Positions 38,049-46,563 of a stretch of 64,000 bases of DNA are shown here, one piece after another (position 1 is the stretch's first letter; each line of letters starts with the position of its first letter). Below the pieces are notes generated by a model. The model saw only the letters and a program-made list of their open reading frames with translations. It had not been told where the DNA came from and made no database searches. The position numbers were made by a program, and so were the translations under genes. The stretch is from positions 1 to 64,000 of the forward strand of contig NZ_QSGS01000008.1 in the NCBI RefSeq assembly GCF_003467445.1, read 5' to 3'. Origin of the DNA: Exiguobacterium sp. AM39-5BH. GTDB lineage: Bacteria; Bacillota; Bacilli; Exiguobacteriales; Exiguobacteriaceae.

Positions 38049-38129
38049 GATAAAACAGGGCTTCCGCTCGTCGCTATCTTTGAAATGGCGTATTATGATA
38101 GGAGTGTACTTAACGAGGAGGGATGATAG

Positions 38130-38501
38130 ATGAATCGCCAGGTGAAACAAGTATTGTTCATCGTGGCCGCGATCTCTTTAGTTCTCGTTCTAATCGGCTT
38201 TTTACCGAACATGATCATGTTCGGTTTGGGGGCGCTCTTAGCACTGTGGGCTGGAGTCAGATTCATGGCCGTGACACATGTTGGCGCAAAAATCGGTTAC
38301 GGTGCGCTAGCCGTGATCGGGATCATCACCATTTTATCGAATATTTGGGCGTTAATTGGGATTGTGGTGGCATGGGTATTGTTTAAAGGGTATATGATGT
38401 ATGCCAACCAAAAACAAGACGTCGAGATTTTGAATGCGGACGCTCGCGTGCGAACCGGAGCAGCTTTCAATCGTTTGATCAAGTGTGGCAGAAATTTGTA
38501 A
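38130..38501 (+). CDS. liaI: LiaI-like membrane protein, C-terminus altered by a likely frameshift
   Basis: The 123-residue protein has about four short membrane helices and precedes liaH, as in Bacillus. In the given frame it ends in LIKCGRNL. One base more in the TTT run at 38474-38476 would change the end to FDQVWQKFVNRR and move the stop to 38512. LiaI of B. subtilis ends in the similar FDDEWEEFLKKK, so the restored form is probably right. LiaI anchors LiaH at the membrane under envelope stress. The start has GAGGAGGG upstream. Confidence 0.85.
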   Translation: MNRQVKQVLFIVAAISLVLVLIGFLPNMIMFGLGALLALWAGVRFMAVTHVGAKIGYGALAVIGIITILSNIWALIGIVVAWVLFKGYMMYANQKQDVEILNADARVRTGAAFNRLIKCGRNL

Positions 38502-38531
38502 ACCGTCGCTAAGCTTCACAAGGAGGATATT

Positions 38532-39191
38532 ATGATGAAAACACCATTTGACCAGTTTCGTGATTTAGCTAACGAGTTGACGAAAGAATTGTCGAAAGAG
38601 ATGAAGAAGTTCCAAGATAAAGAAGGTCCACGTTCGGCACCACGTTCGAGTGGGGAAGCCGAGCTGAACCGCCACATCCGTGGGGCGGAAAAAGAAGCGA
38701 TGTCTGTCGAACGTCTCGTCGAACGTCAAAAGACGCTCCTCGAGGAGCTGGCGACAAAACGGGATGATGCCAAATTGATGGCGGATAAGCGTTACGAGCA
38801 GACCGAGCTCGCCAAACAAGCGGGCGAAGAAAAACTCGCGGAGCGGGCCGCGCTCGAGTCGAAGCATTACGGTGAGCAGTATCGTTACTTTGAAGGGTTA
38901 CTCGACGAAGGAGCGCGTGAACTCGATGCCCTCGAGCGCCGTGCCCTCGAGATGCGACTGAAACTCGATGAGATGCAAAACAAACGCTATGAGTTCGCGA
39001 TGCGAGAAAACCTGGATTTATTAAAAGGTGCGCTTGATCAAATCTTCGGAGCGGAGACATCGAAGACTCATCCGTTCACGGAAGAAGAGAAGAAGCAAGA
39101 ACCGGCTGCTGAAGAGAAAATCGATGCAGCGGACGAAGATGATTTCGAAGCAAAACTAAAAGAACTTGAGCGTCGATTCAAACAAGACTGA
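38532..39191 (+). CDS. liaH: PspA/IM30-family protein LiaH
   Basis: The 219-residue protein is almost wholly helical and rich in Glu, Lys and Arg, with long coiled coils from about 40 to 165 and an acidic C-terminus. This is the PspA/IM30 build, and the place between liaI and liaF identifies LiaH. It forms large rings that support the membrane during antibiotic stress. Two adjacent ATGs (38532 and 38535) follow AGGAGG; the second has the better spacing. Confidence 0.92.
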   Translation: MMKTPFDQFRDLANELTKELSKEMKKFQDKEGPRSAPRSSGEAELNRHIRGAEKEAMSVERLVERQKTLLEELATKRDDAKLMADKRYEQTELAKQAGEEKLAERAALESKHYGEQYRYFEGLLDEGARELDALERRALEMRLKLDEMQNKRYEFAMRENLDLLKGALDQIFGAETSKTHPFTEEEKKQEPAAEEKIDAADEDDFEAKLKELERRFKQD

Positions 39192-39278
39192 CGCAACGGT
39201 TCAGCGATGGTCCGGCAAATGGTTGGGCCATCGCTTCTTTGCTTCAATTTACATACTGTCAGAGAGGGGGGAAGCAAC

Positions 39279-39971
39279 GTGGAACGTTGGAACACACGCC
39301 AAATCATCGGATTCATGATTATTTTATTTGCCATTGGACTATTTATCGATATCGTGACGGGTGGAAACAGCGTCCTCTTCAGCATGGTCGTCCCGTTATT
39401 GTTGCTTTATATCGGACGGCGCTTCAGCCGCAAAGGCAATCAGCCGGTCAGCTATATCTTTTACGGGATTGGCGGCATCATGCTCGTCGGACTGATCTTT
39501 TCGTCGGCGGCATTTGGTTTTGTGTTGTCGGGCTTACTGCTTATGTTCGGCTATCGGTTGTATAAGAACCGTCCGCTCGAATCGAGCCGATTTAAGTCAC
39601 ACATTCGTCAAGAACAGGCGTTTACGTTCGGGACGAAAGAAAGTGGTCACTACGTGCTCCAAGACACGAATGAATTTTTCTTGTTGCGTGACGTCGAACT
39701 CGACTTGTCACGCGCGATTATCCCGGAAGGAGAGACGTTCTTACTATTGAATGGCCTCGCTGGGGACATCCGGATTCTCATTCCGGCCGGTTACGACTAC
39801 TCGATTGACGCCTCAATCGGGTTCGGTAAGATTCAAGTCGACGAATCGAATTATTCGCCCGTGTTCAACCGTCGCTTCTATACGGCATCGGACGATTACG
39901 CATCGGCGACACGGAAAGTCCGGATTCATATTGTGCTCATGAGCGGAAGTGTCGAGGTGATGACCGTATGA
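39279..39971 (+). CDS. liaF: LiaF, inhibitor of the LiaRS system
   Basis: The GTG at 39279 has GAGGGGGG upstream; a longer frame from 39207 has no such site. The 230-residue protein has four membrane helices in the first 110 residues and a C-terminal beta-rich domain with the DUF2154-like signature (GDIRILIPAGYDYSI and GFGKIQV). LiaF keeps LiaS switched off without stress. It overlaps liaS by four bases. Confidence 0.92.
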   Translation: MERWNTRQIIGFMIILFAIGLFIDIVTGGNSVLFSMVVPLLLLYIGRRFSRKGNQPVSYIFYGIGGIMLVGLIFSSAAFGFVLSGLLLMFGYRLYKNRPLESSRFKSHIRQEQAFTFGTKESGHYVLQDTNEFFLLRDVELDLSRAIIPEGETFLLLNGLAGDIRILIPAGYDYSIDASIGFGKIQVDESNYSPVFNRRFYTASDDYASATRKVRIHIVLMSGSVEVMTV

Positions 39972-40996
39972 AGAAGGATTCGTATCCACGGACCGTCGTC
40001 TGGCATCAATTGTTCAGCAGCCTCTTGACGGCACTGTTCGTCACGATTGCATTTTTAATAGGTGACTCGACTTCACTCCGAGATTTGTTCACACGTGAAG
40101 AAGGGTTGCCTTTCGGTGTGTCTATCCTCGTCATCGCCGTCTTGATCGGCAGCGTGTTCGGGGTCGGTTCGTACTTTTATTTGCGCCGTGACTTCCGGGA
40201 AGTGGCGATTGCCTTATGGAAGCTCGAGAATCAAAAAGAAATCACGTTCCGTCCGCTGTCGCCTTATCGCGACACACTCGAACGGATTGCACGCATCTCG
40301 AAACAGCGCGCAGAAATGGTCGAGATGGCGAAACGGGTCGGTGACCGCCCCGTCAACGTCGAAGAAGCTCGCAGCGAAGCCGTCGTTGAGGAGCGGCGCC
40401 GTGTCGCCCGAGAGTTACATGACTCGGTCAGCCAGCAACTGTACGCCATCTCGATGATGACGACGGCAGCCAAGCAGACGATTGAGGCGAAGCCGGACGT
40501 GGCCGCCAAACAAATCGAACAAGTCGAAGTGATGGCACAAACGGCTCAGGCGGAAATGCGTTCGCTTCTGTTGCAACTTCGTCCGGTCGAACTGGAAGGC
40601 ATGACGCTCAAGACGGGCATCGAGCGACTGTTAGAAGAGCTGTCGCGCAAACAGTCGACCGAACTCATCTGGCGTCTCGAAGAAGTCGAGTTGTCGCGTC
40701 ACACCGAAAATGAACTGTTCCGCATCGTTCAAGAAGCGATCAGTAATACGCTTCGACACGCGAAAGCGAAGCGACTCGAAATTGAAATGAGGACCGTGCA
40801 ACAGACGGTCATCCTAAAAATAAACGACGATGGCATCGGCTTTAATGTCGATGATACACAAGTCGCCTCATATGGCTTACAATCGATAAGAGAGAGGACG
40901 GCTGAGGTCGGCGGGACGCTACGACTCGTCAGTGTGCCCGGCGTCGGTACTCAGATTGAAGTGCGTGTGAAACAACAAGTGGAGGGGTTACAATGA
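39968..40996 (+). CDS. liaS: Sensor histidine kinase LiaS
   Basis: The 342-residue kinase has two membrane helices (about 16-32 and 51-71) with a very short outer loop, typical of intramembrane-sensing kinases. The phospho-acceptor is His151 in RELHDSVSQQL (HisKA_3), and the HATPase domain holds NTLRHAKA and INDDGIGF. It responds to lipid II-cycle antibiotics through LiaF and phosphorylates LiaR. It overlaps both neighbours. Confidence 0.95.
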   Translation: MKKDSYPRTVVWHQLFSSLLTALFVTIAFLIGDSTSLRDLFTREEGLPFGVSILVIAVLIGSVFGVGSYFYLRRDFREVAIALWKLENQKEITFRPLSPYRDTLERIARISKQRAEMVEMAKRVGDRPVNVEEARSEAVVEERRRVARELHDSVSQQLYAISMMTTAAKQTIEAKPDVAAKQIEQVEVMAQTAQAEMRSLLLQLRPVELEGMTLKTGIERLLEELSRKQSTELIWRLEEVELSRHTENELFRIVQEAISNTLRHAKAKRLEIEMRTVQQTVILKINDDGIGFNVDDTQVASYGLQSIRERTAEVGGTLRLVSVPGVGTQIEVRVKQQVEGLQ

Positions 40997-41628
40997 TTCG
41001 AGTCGTATTGATTGATGACCATGAGATGGTGCGGGCCGGCGTCTCGGCGTTCTTGTCGACGCAGCCTGACATCGAAGTCGTCGGAGAGGCATCGGACGGC
41101 GCGACTGGGGCGGAACTCGCGATTCAAGAAAAGCCGGATGTCGTCTTGATGGATTTAGTGATGGAACCTGTCGACGGTGTCGAGTCGACAAAACGGATCA
41201 AGGCGAGTTGGAAAGACGCCAAAATCTTGGTCGTGACGAGCTTCTTAGATGATGAGAAAGTGTATCCCGTCATCGAGGCCGGGGCGATGAGTTACGTCTT
41301 GAAGACGGCAAACGCCAATGAGATTGCCGATGCGATTCGTCAAACGGTAGCGGGCAATCCCGTCATGGCCGCCCAAGTGACGGGCAAGATGCTCGAGCGG
41401 CTCCGTCACCCGGAAAAGACGTTGCACGAAAGTCTGACGGCCCGGGAACGTGAGATTTTGCAATTGATGGCGGAAGGGAAGTCGAACCAAGTCATCGCCG
41501 ACGAACTATACATCTCGTTGAAGACGGTGAAGACGCACGTCTCCAACATTTTGACGAAGCTCGACGTCTATGACCGGACACAAGCTGTCGTCTATGCATT
41601 TCAACATAATATCGTCAGTAAAGGATAA
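40993..41628 (+). CDS. liaR: Response regulator LiaR (NarL/FixJ type)
   Basis: The 211-residue protein has a receiver domain with Asp54 (VLMDLVMEP) and a C-terminal LuxR-type helix-turn-helix (LTAREREILQLMAEGKSN to VSNILTKL). It is the last gene of liaIHFSR and should activate its own operon through the box at 38033. A terminator follows. Confidence 0.96.
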   Translation: MIRVVLIDDHEMVRAGVSAFLSTQPDIEVVGEASDGATGAELAIQEKPDVVLMDLVMEPVDGVESTKRIKASWKDAKILVVTSFLDDEKVYPVIEAGAMSYVLKTANANEIADAIRQTVAGNPVMAAQVTGKMLERLRHPEKTLHESLTAREREILQLMAEGKSNQVIADELYISLKTVKTHVSNILTKLDVYDRTQAVVYAFQHNIVSKG

Positions 41629-41682
41629 CCATGGTGCTTCTAAGCGCTGTACTCGATTTGTCCATACATGGCTATACGACAA

Positions 41683-41716
41683 ACAAGGATCACGCCGACG
41701 CGTGATCCTTGTTTTC
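41683..41716. terminator. Bidirectional terminator between liaR and the ABC-F gene
   Basis: ACAAGGATCACGC pairs exactly with GCGTGATCCTTGT over a four-base loop. It overlaps the stop codon of the minus-strand gene. Confidence 0.88.
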
Positions 41717-43607
41717 ATTTCTTCTGTGCTTGAATTTGTTCATCGAGTTCCGATAAATATTCCCAACGCTCCATCTTCACATCGAGTGCTTCTTTCAATG
41801 CGGCGATATCGGCGTACAGTTCATTCACTTTGCCGAGGTCGCTTCCGGCTGTAGCGAGCCGTGACTCGGCTGCTTCAATTTTAGCTTCGAGCGACGCGAT
41901 ATCGTCCTCGATCGTCTCCCATTCCTTCTGCTCTTTAAACGTGAATTTGACGACGTCGACTTTGACACGCGCTTTCTTCTCTTTCGATTCATTCTTCACT
42001 TGTTGTTTCGTCTGTTCTTGGAGTGTGGCCAAATAATCACTATATTCGGCGTGATAGACGTTGATTGTCCCTTCTTCGAAGGCGATGAGCTGTTCGGCGA
42101 TCCGATCTAAGAAATAGCGGTCGTGACTGACGGCGATGACCGTACCTGGGAACGACTCCAAATAGTCTTCAAGGACAGACAGCGTCTCCGTATCGAGGTC
42201 GTTCGTCGGTTCATCGAGGAACAGTACGTTCGGCTCGTCCATTAAGATGCGGAGCAAGACGAGGCGGCGCTTCTCGCCGCCGGACAGTTTGGCAATCGGT
42301 TTATATTGCGCGTCCGGGGTGAACAAGAAGCGTTCGAGCATCTGACTGGCCGTGATCGTCTCGTCGTCCGGCGTATAAATGACTTGGGCGATTCGTTCAA
42401 TCTCATCGATGACGCGGCGCGACGTGTCCTCAAACTCGACTTGTTGTCCGTAATACCCGAGATGGACCGTCTCGCCATGGACGATCGTCCCTTGCGTCGG
42501 CTGAAGTCGACGGGCGAGCAAGTTCATGAGTGTCGTCTTCCCGCTGCCGTTCGGTCCGACGATGCCGTACCGTTCCCGTCGTCCGAACAGCCAGGTGAAA
42601 TCTTGGATGAGCAAGTTGTCGTCATAGCCGAATGACAAATGCTCGACTTCAATCACTTTCTTCCCGAGACGTCGTGAGCCGACGGACACTTCGAGCGCCT
42701 CATCTTCAGCGAGCGTCTCTTGATGTTTCAACTCTTCAACGCGTTGGATGCGCGCCTTCTGTTTCGTCGTCCGGGCTTTGGCGCCGCGGCGCAACCAGGC
42801 GAGCTCGCGACGCAAAATGTTTTGGCGCTTCTGCTCCATCGAATGCGACCGGGCCTTACGCTCGGCCCGCTTCTCGAGGAAGAGTTCATAGTTGCCGTCA
42901 TAGAAATAACTCGTCCCGTCGGCGATTTCGAGAATATGGTTCGTGACCCGATTCAAGAAATAGCGGTCGTGGGTGATGAGTAAGATAGCGCCTCGATAAT
43001 CGGCCAGGACGGTCTCAAGCCAAGCGATCGTATCGGCATCGAGTTCGTTCGTCGGCTCATCAAGTAGCAACAAGTCGGCTTCATCGAGCAGTGCGGCGGC
43101 CAAAGCGACCCGTTTCTGCTGTCCACCGGAGAGTGAACTGATTTCTGCCGTCACGTCCGGGAGGCCGAGCCGGTTTAAAATCGATTTTAATTTGGCCTCT
43201 GTCTCCCAAGCATCGGCAGCATCGACCGCTTGCTGGGCTTTCATAAAGCGTTCAAGCGATTGTTCACTCGTCGGGTTTGCCTCGAGTGATTGACGGGCGA
43301 GTTCGTATTGCTTTAACGCTTGGACGGACGGGGTGTCACTCGTGAACAACGCATCCAAAATCGTTTGACCCGAATCGAAATTGACGGTTTGGGTCAAATA
43401 GCGAATCCGATAATCGTTTGGATGCTGTAGCGAACCGCGGTCTGCCGTCTCGACGCCGGCGACGATTTTTAAGAACGTCGATTTTCCAGAGCCGTTGACG
43501 CCAATCACACCAATGCGATTGCCTGGATGAATCGTCATCGTGACGTCATCGAATAATACTTTATCTGCAAATTCTTTGTGGATACCTTCAATTGTTAATA
43601 AGCTCAT
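41715..43607 (-). CDS. ABC-F ATPase, YfmR/Uup-like
   Basis: The 630-residue protein has two ABC domains with Walker A GVNGSGKST (about 36-44) and GPNGSGKTT, LSGGQQKR and LSGGEKRR signatures, a basic linker rich in Arg/Lys between them and a C-terminal coiled coil (about 560-630). It lacks membrane segments. Length and layout match B. subtilis YfmR, a ribosome-acting ABC-F factor that helps with hard-to-translate sequences. An antibiotic-resistance role is less likely. The start overlaps plsC by four bases. Confidence 0.93.
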   Translation of the reverse strand: MSLLTIEGIHKEFADKVLFDDVTMTIHPGNRIGVIGVNGSGKSTFLKIVAGVETADRGSLQHPNDYRIRYLTQTVNFDSGQTILDALFTSDTPSVQALKQYELARQSLEANPTSEQSLERFMKAQQAVDAADAWETEAKLKSILNRLGLPDVTAEISSLSGGQQKRVALAAALLDEADLLLLDEPTNELDADTIAWLETVLADYRGAILLITHDRYFLNRVTNHILEIADGTSYFYDGNYELFLEKRAERKARSHSMEQKRQNILRRELAWLRRGAKARTTKQKARIQRVEELKHQETLAEDEALEVSVGSRRLGKKVIEVEHLSFGYDDNLLIQDFTWLFGRRERYGIVGPNGSGKTTLMNLLARRLQPTQGTIVHGETVHLGYYGQQVEFEDTSRRVIDEIERIAQVIYTPDDETITASQMLERFLFTPDAQYKPIAKLSGGEKRRLVLLRILMDEPNVLFLDEPTNDLDTETLSVLEDYLESFPGTVIAVSHDRYFLDRIAEQLIAFEEGTINVYHAEYSDYLATLQEQTKQQVKNESKEKKARVKVDVVKFTFKEQKEWETIEDDIASLEAKIEAAESRLATAGSDLGKVNELYADIAALKEALDVKMERWEYLSELDEQIQAQKK

Positions 43608-44305
43608 GACTCTTCTCCTTCAACAACGCGGCGAATCATTGTCTCCGCAAGCGCGGCGATTTCCTTATTCGGGACATCGGCCGGGTCGATGACCGGTAAA
43701 AAGGTGACGTCGACCGTCCCTGGGGTGATGCGATTTTTCGTTTCGAGTAGATGATGGCTGCCTTTGATGGCGACCGGGACAATCTTGGCTCCGCTCGAGG
43801 TGGCGAGCGTCAAACTGCCGGCTTTAAACTCTTTAATCGGTCCGCCTTTCGAGCGGGTACCTTCCGGGAAGACGATCATCGATTGTCCGGATTGGATCGT
43901 CTCGACGCCGGAGCGGATCGCTTTAATCGATTGGCGACGGTCACTGCGGTGGATAAAGATACAGCCCATCATCTCCATCCAGCGCGGGATGATTGGGAAC
44001 TTTTGTACTTCAATCTTCGAAATGAATGCTTTCGGATGTTTCGTCGCCGTGATCATGATCGGGACATCAAAGTTCCCTTGATGGTTTGCGACATATACGA
44101 CCGGTTCATTCGGAATGTTCTCTTGGCCGTGCACGCGGACGCGGGCACCGGCGATGCGGAGTAAGAATCGGGCCCATGTATAGGCGACGGTCTGAACATA
44201 CTCGTATCGTTCGGGTGGCGTCAGCCGTTTCGCTTTCGGATAGAACGGAAGCGTGAACGGTAAGACGGCGAAAAAAGTGATAAACCAGATGGCGGTGCGG
44301 ATCAT
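43604..44305 (-). CDS. plsC: 1-acyl-sn-glycerol-3-phosphate acyltransferase
   Basis: The 233-residue protein has an N-terminal membrane helix, the catalytic HX4D motif at His75-Asp80 (ANHQGNFD) and the FPEGTRSKGG motif that binds the phosphate. It converts lysophosphatidate to phosphatidate in phospholipid synthesis at the inner face of the membrane. It precedes and overlaps the ABC-F gene. The start has AAAGGAG upstream. Confidence 0.95.
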   Translation of the reverse strand: MIRTAIWFITFFAVLPFTLPFYPKAKRLTPPERYEYVQTVAYTWARFLLRIAGARVRVHGQENIPNEPVVYVANHQGNFDVPIMITATKHPKAFISKIEVQKFPIIPRWMEMMGCIFIHRSDRRQSIKAIRSGVETIQSGQSMIVFPEGTRSKGGPIKEFKAGSLTLATSSGAKIVPVAIKGSHHLLETKNRITPGTVDVTFLPVIDPADVPNKEIAALAETMIRRVVEGEES

Positions 44306-44399
44306 GAGTCATTCTCCTTTCAATCGTTCGACTATTGGACTGGACACGAAGAAAGAGTCTTCTTCTCTATGCGAGAATCCGACTCTTCGGCATGAATCC

Positions 44400-44660
44400 T
44401 TATTCCCAGAAGCGAGATTCGCTTTCCTCTTCTTCTTCCTCGAGTTCGAACGTGATTCGTTTGTTCACCGGGTCGACTGCGAAGTAAGCCCCGTCTTGAT
44501 CGATGCTCTTGAACTGCATGACATGATCAGTGCCAATCTCGAGCATGAGTCGAATGCGGTTGTCATCGTCGACAAGCAAGATGCCGTCTTCTTTCAGCCA
44601 TAGCTCCATTACAGGTGAATAACGTAATAGCCATTCGTTCGATAAAGGGATTTCGTTCAT
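44400..44660 (-). CDS. Small acidic hypothetical protein
   Basis: The 86-residue protein has no signal or membrane helix. It ends in a run of glutamates followed by SESRFWE. The strand-rich middle (DGILLVDDDNRIRLMLEIG) gives no family I know. It has AGGAGG upstream and stands alone ahead of plsC on the same strand. Confidence 0.75.
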   Translation of the reverse strand: MNEIPLSNEWLLRYSPVMELWLKEDGILLVDDDNRIRLMLEIGTDHVMQFKSIDQDGAYFAVDPVNKRITFELEEEEEESESRFWE

Positions 44661-44743
44661 ACGTGTTTGTGCCTCCTACGGTTTGAGTCCGTTTTGCTCT
44701 CTGTCTACAATAGAATAACAAAAGTGGAGGGGGAAGACGAGCG

Positions 44744-44984
44744 TTATGTAGAACGTTTACGTGTACTTGAATGCATACGTGACACGATGCGTTTGATTTT
44801 TTTCTGGTTGCGGCGTTCAATCAACAAGACGTTCGTTTGTGAGACTAGCTGTTTAAATGAAGATAAGCCCATGGCGAGCAATACAGCGAACAGGAATGTA
44901 CGATCGGGTCTTTGAAAAACCGGTTTGGAGCGAGACGGACAACCCAACGACCGAAAGAATCGTGGTGAGAAAATAAAATAGCAT
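44744..44984 (-). pseudogene. Small two-helix membrane protein, frameshifted
   Basis: An ATG at 44984 with GGGAG upstream opens a hydrophobic frame (LFYFLTTILSVVGLSVSL) that then leaves its track; at about 44915 the frame one base over continues with a second helix (TFLFAVLLAMGLSSF) and a very basic tail (IERRNQKKIKRIVS). Removing one T from the minus-strand TTTTT run joins them into a 79-residue protein with two helices and a basic C-terminus. The family is unknown. This reconstruction rests on composition and the ribosome site, not on homology. Confidence 0.5.
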
Positions 44985-45081
44985 GAGTGGCTCTCCCTTC
45001 CCAGATGATTCAATAATAAAAGCAGAACATTATGTTCGTTCGACAGATGCACAAAAAATCCCTTTTTTGCCGGGACAAAAC

Positions 45082-45112
45082 AAAAAAAACGCCTTCTGTC
45101 AGGAGAGGGCGC
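45082..45112 (-). terminator. Terminator of the small peptide gene
   Basis: On the minus strand CGCCCTCT pairs with AGAAGGCG, followed by eight Ts, directly after the stop at 45113. Confidence 0.75.
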
Positions 45113-45262
45113 TTACTCTTGGACCATTGTGACGGAAGATGATACGTTCGTATCGACTCCGTTTGAAAAAATGAAACTTAGTGAAGCAAGTAGCGCAAAG
45201 AAAGCAATCAATAAGCTTTTCATGAAGCGCTTCGCAAATGATCGAGACTGTATATCAAACAT
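45113..45262 (-). CDS. Small exported or membrane peptide (49 residues), unknown
   Basis: The gene runs from an ATG at 45262 with GGGGG upstream to a TAA at 45113 followed at once by a terminator. The peptide has a basic N-terminus (RSFAKRFMK), a hydrophobic core (SLLIAFFALLASLSFIF) and a short polar C-terminus ending SSSVTMVQE. This is the build of an exported signal peptide precursor or a membrane-inserted small protein. No processing or receptor gene is nearby. An inverted repeat sits just upstream at 45296-45332. Confidence 0.6.
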   Translation of the reverse strand: MFDIQSRSFAKRFMKSLLIAFFALLASLSFIFSNGVDTNVSSSVTMVQE

Positions 45263-45549
45263 TTAATATCCCCCGTTCGGACATAGTTGAAACCTAAAAC
45301 GTTAAACAACGCTTCCTTAATAATAACGTTTTCAAAATGTGGATACTAGATGAAAAATAATCGTTCACAAAATTGTCATAACATTTGAAATAAAGAAGTG
45401 TGGAGAATAAACAAGATAAAAAATAAAAGGGAGTGTCCGTTCACGAATTAGACACAAATGAACGGAGGAGTAAATTCGAACATGATATGATTAGGAACGT
45501 GTGTAGGTAGGTATACTGACAGTAATAGATGAAAAAGGATGTGGATTGT
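45263..45549. other. Intergenic region between the small peptide gene and cvfB
   Basis: This AT-rich stretch holds a nine-base inverted repeat (AAAACGTTA at 45296-45304 and TAACGTTTT at 45324-45332), a second eight-base one (TCCGTTCA at 45436-45443 and TGAACGGA at 45459-45466), and a TATACT -10 candidate for cvfB at 45512-45517. No further gene is visible. Confidence 0.55.
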
Positions 45550-46401
45550 ATGGCATTACGTGCAGGAGAAGTAGTAGACTTAGTCGCGGAACGTTCAGCT
45601 GATTTTGGAGTGTTTATTGGAAACGGTCGCGAAGAGGTACTCCTTCATCGAAAAGAACAAACTGAAGAAGTTACGGTCGGACAGACGGTACGCGTCTTCC
45701 TTTATCACGACTCGGAAGGACGTCTCGCTTCGACGATGACGATTCCTAGTGTCACGTTCGATGACTATGAGTGGTATGAAGTGACAGGGGTCCGGTATAA
45801 CACAGGTGTATTCGTCAATATCGGGATTCAAAAAGATGTACTCGTCTCATTAGATGATCTTCCTGAGAACCGGTCGTATTGGCCGAAAGAAGGAGACAAG
45901 CTGTGCATTCGTCTCAAGTATGACCAAAAGAGCCGCCTTCTCGGTGAACCGGCTCATTATGCGTACTTGAACTTATTGGCACGTCCCGCCAAAGAAGAGT
46001 GGGGCAACCAAGATGTACACGCAATCGTCGTCAATCGACGCGATGTCGGTGTGAATGTTTGGGTCGAGAACGAGTCGCTCGGCTTTTTGCATGAAGCAGA
46101 GATGACACGTTGGCCGCGCCTTGGTGAGCAGTTGGCGGTGCGCGTGACCCAAGTGAAGCAAGACGGGACGGTCCTCGTCTCGATGAAACCGCGAGCGTAT
46201 GAGGCGATCGACCCAGATGCGGAAAGCATTCGTGCCTACATCGAAGAACGCGGCGGCCAAATGCCATACGGCGATAAGACGGCACCCGACGTCATCGACC
46301 GTGAATTCGGGATGAGCAAAGCGGCGTTCAAACGCGCACTCGGAAAACTGTTGAAAGAAAAACAAGTTGAAAAACTCGACAACGGGTATAAATTGAAATA
46401 A
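45550..46401 (+). CDS. cvfB: S1-domain RNA-binding protein CvfB (YitL)
   Basis: The ATG at 45550 is preferred to 45529 because family members begin at about this point and AAGGATG lies upstream. The 283-residue protein has several S1-like barrels (for example the GVFVNIGIQKDVLVSLDDLP and GVNVWVENESLGFLHEAEM segments) and a C-terminal winged helix (FGMSKAAFKRALGKLLKE). In Staphylococcus CvfB binds RNA and affects virulence gene expression. It is a single-gene unit. Confidence 0.92.
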   Translation: MALRAGEVVDLVAERSADFGVFIGNGREEVLLHRKEQTEEVTVGQTVRVFLYHDSEGRLASTMTIPSVTFDDYEWYEVTGVRYNTGVFVNIGIQKDVLVSLDDLPENRSYWPKEGDKLCIRLKYDQKSRLLGEPAHYAYLNLLARPAKEEWGNQDVHAIVVNRRDVGVNVWVENESLGFLHEAEMTRWPRLGEQLAVRVTQVKQDGTVLVSMKPRAYEAIDPDAESIRAYIEERGGQMPYGDKTAPDVIDREFGMSKAAFKRALGKLLKEKQVEKLDNGYKLK

Positions 46402-46505
46402 GATAACTCATGTCCAGGTGGCTATGAAAAGTTTTAGAATGTATTTCTTTCATTTTAGAAACGAATACGTTATAGTTAGTAAAGTTGACTACGAGGAAAC
46501 ATTGG

Positions 46506-46540
46506 AAAAACGTCTGTAGAATAAACCTCAGACGTTTTTT
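46506..46540 (+). terminator. Terminator hairpin in the cshA leader
   Basis: AAAAACGTCTG pairs exactly with CAGACGTTTTT over a 12-base loop, followed by one more T. It lies 105 bases after cvfB and only eight bases before the cshA ribosome site. It either ends cvfB transcripts or attenuates cshA. Confidence 0.75.
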
Positions 46541-46563
46541 GTATGAAAAAAGGAGAATATAAT

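Noticed and set aside
44667..44915. Plus-strand reading frame of 82 codons
   Set aside because: It opposes the better supported small membrane protein and has no membrane or domain pattern.
45262..45345. Sigma-B or ECF promoter before the small peptide gene
   Set aside because: GTTTAA and GGGATA occur but about 29 bases apart, too far for sigma-B; no ECF pattern fits well.
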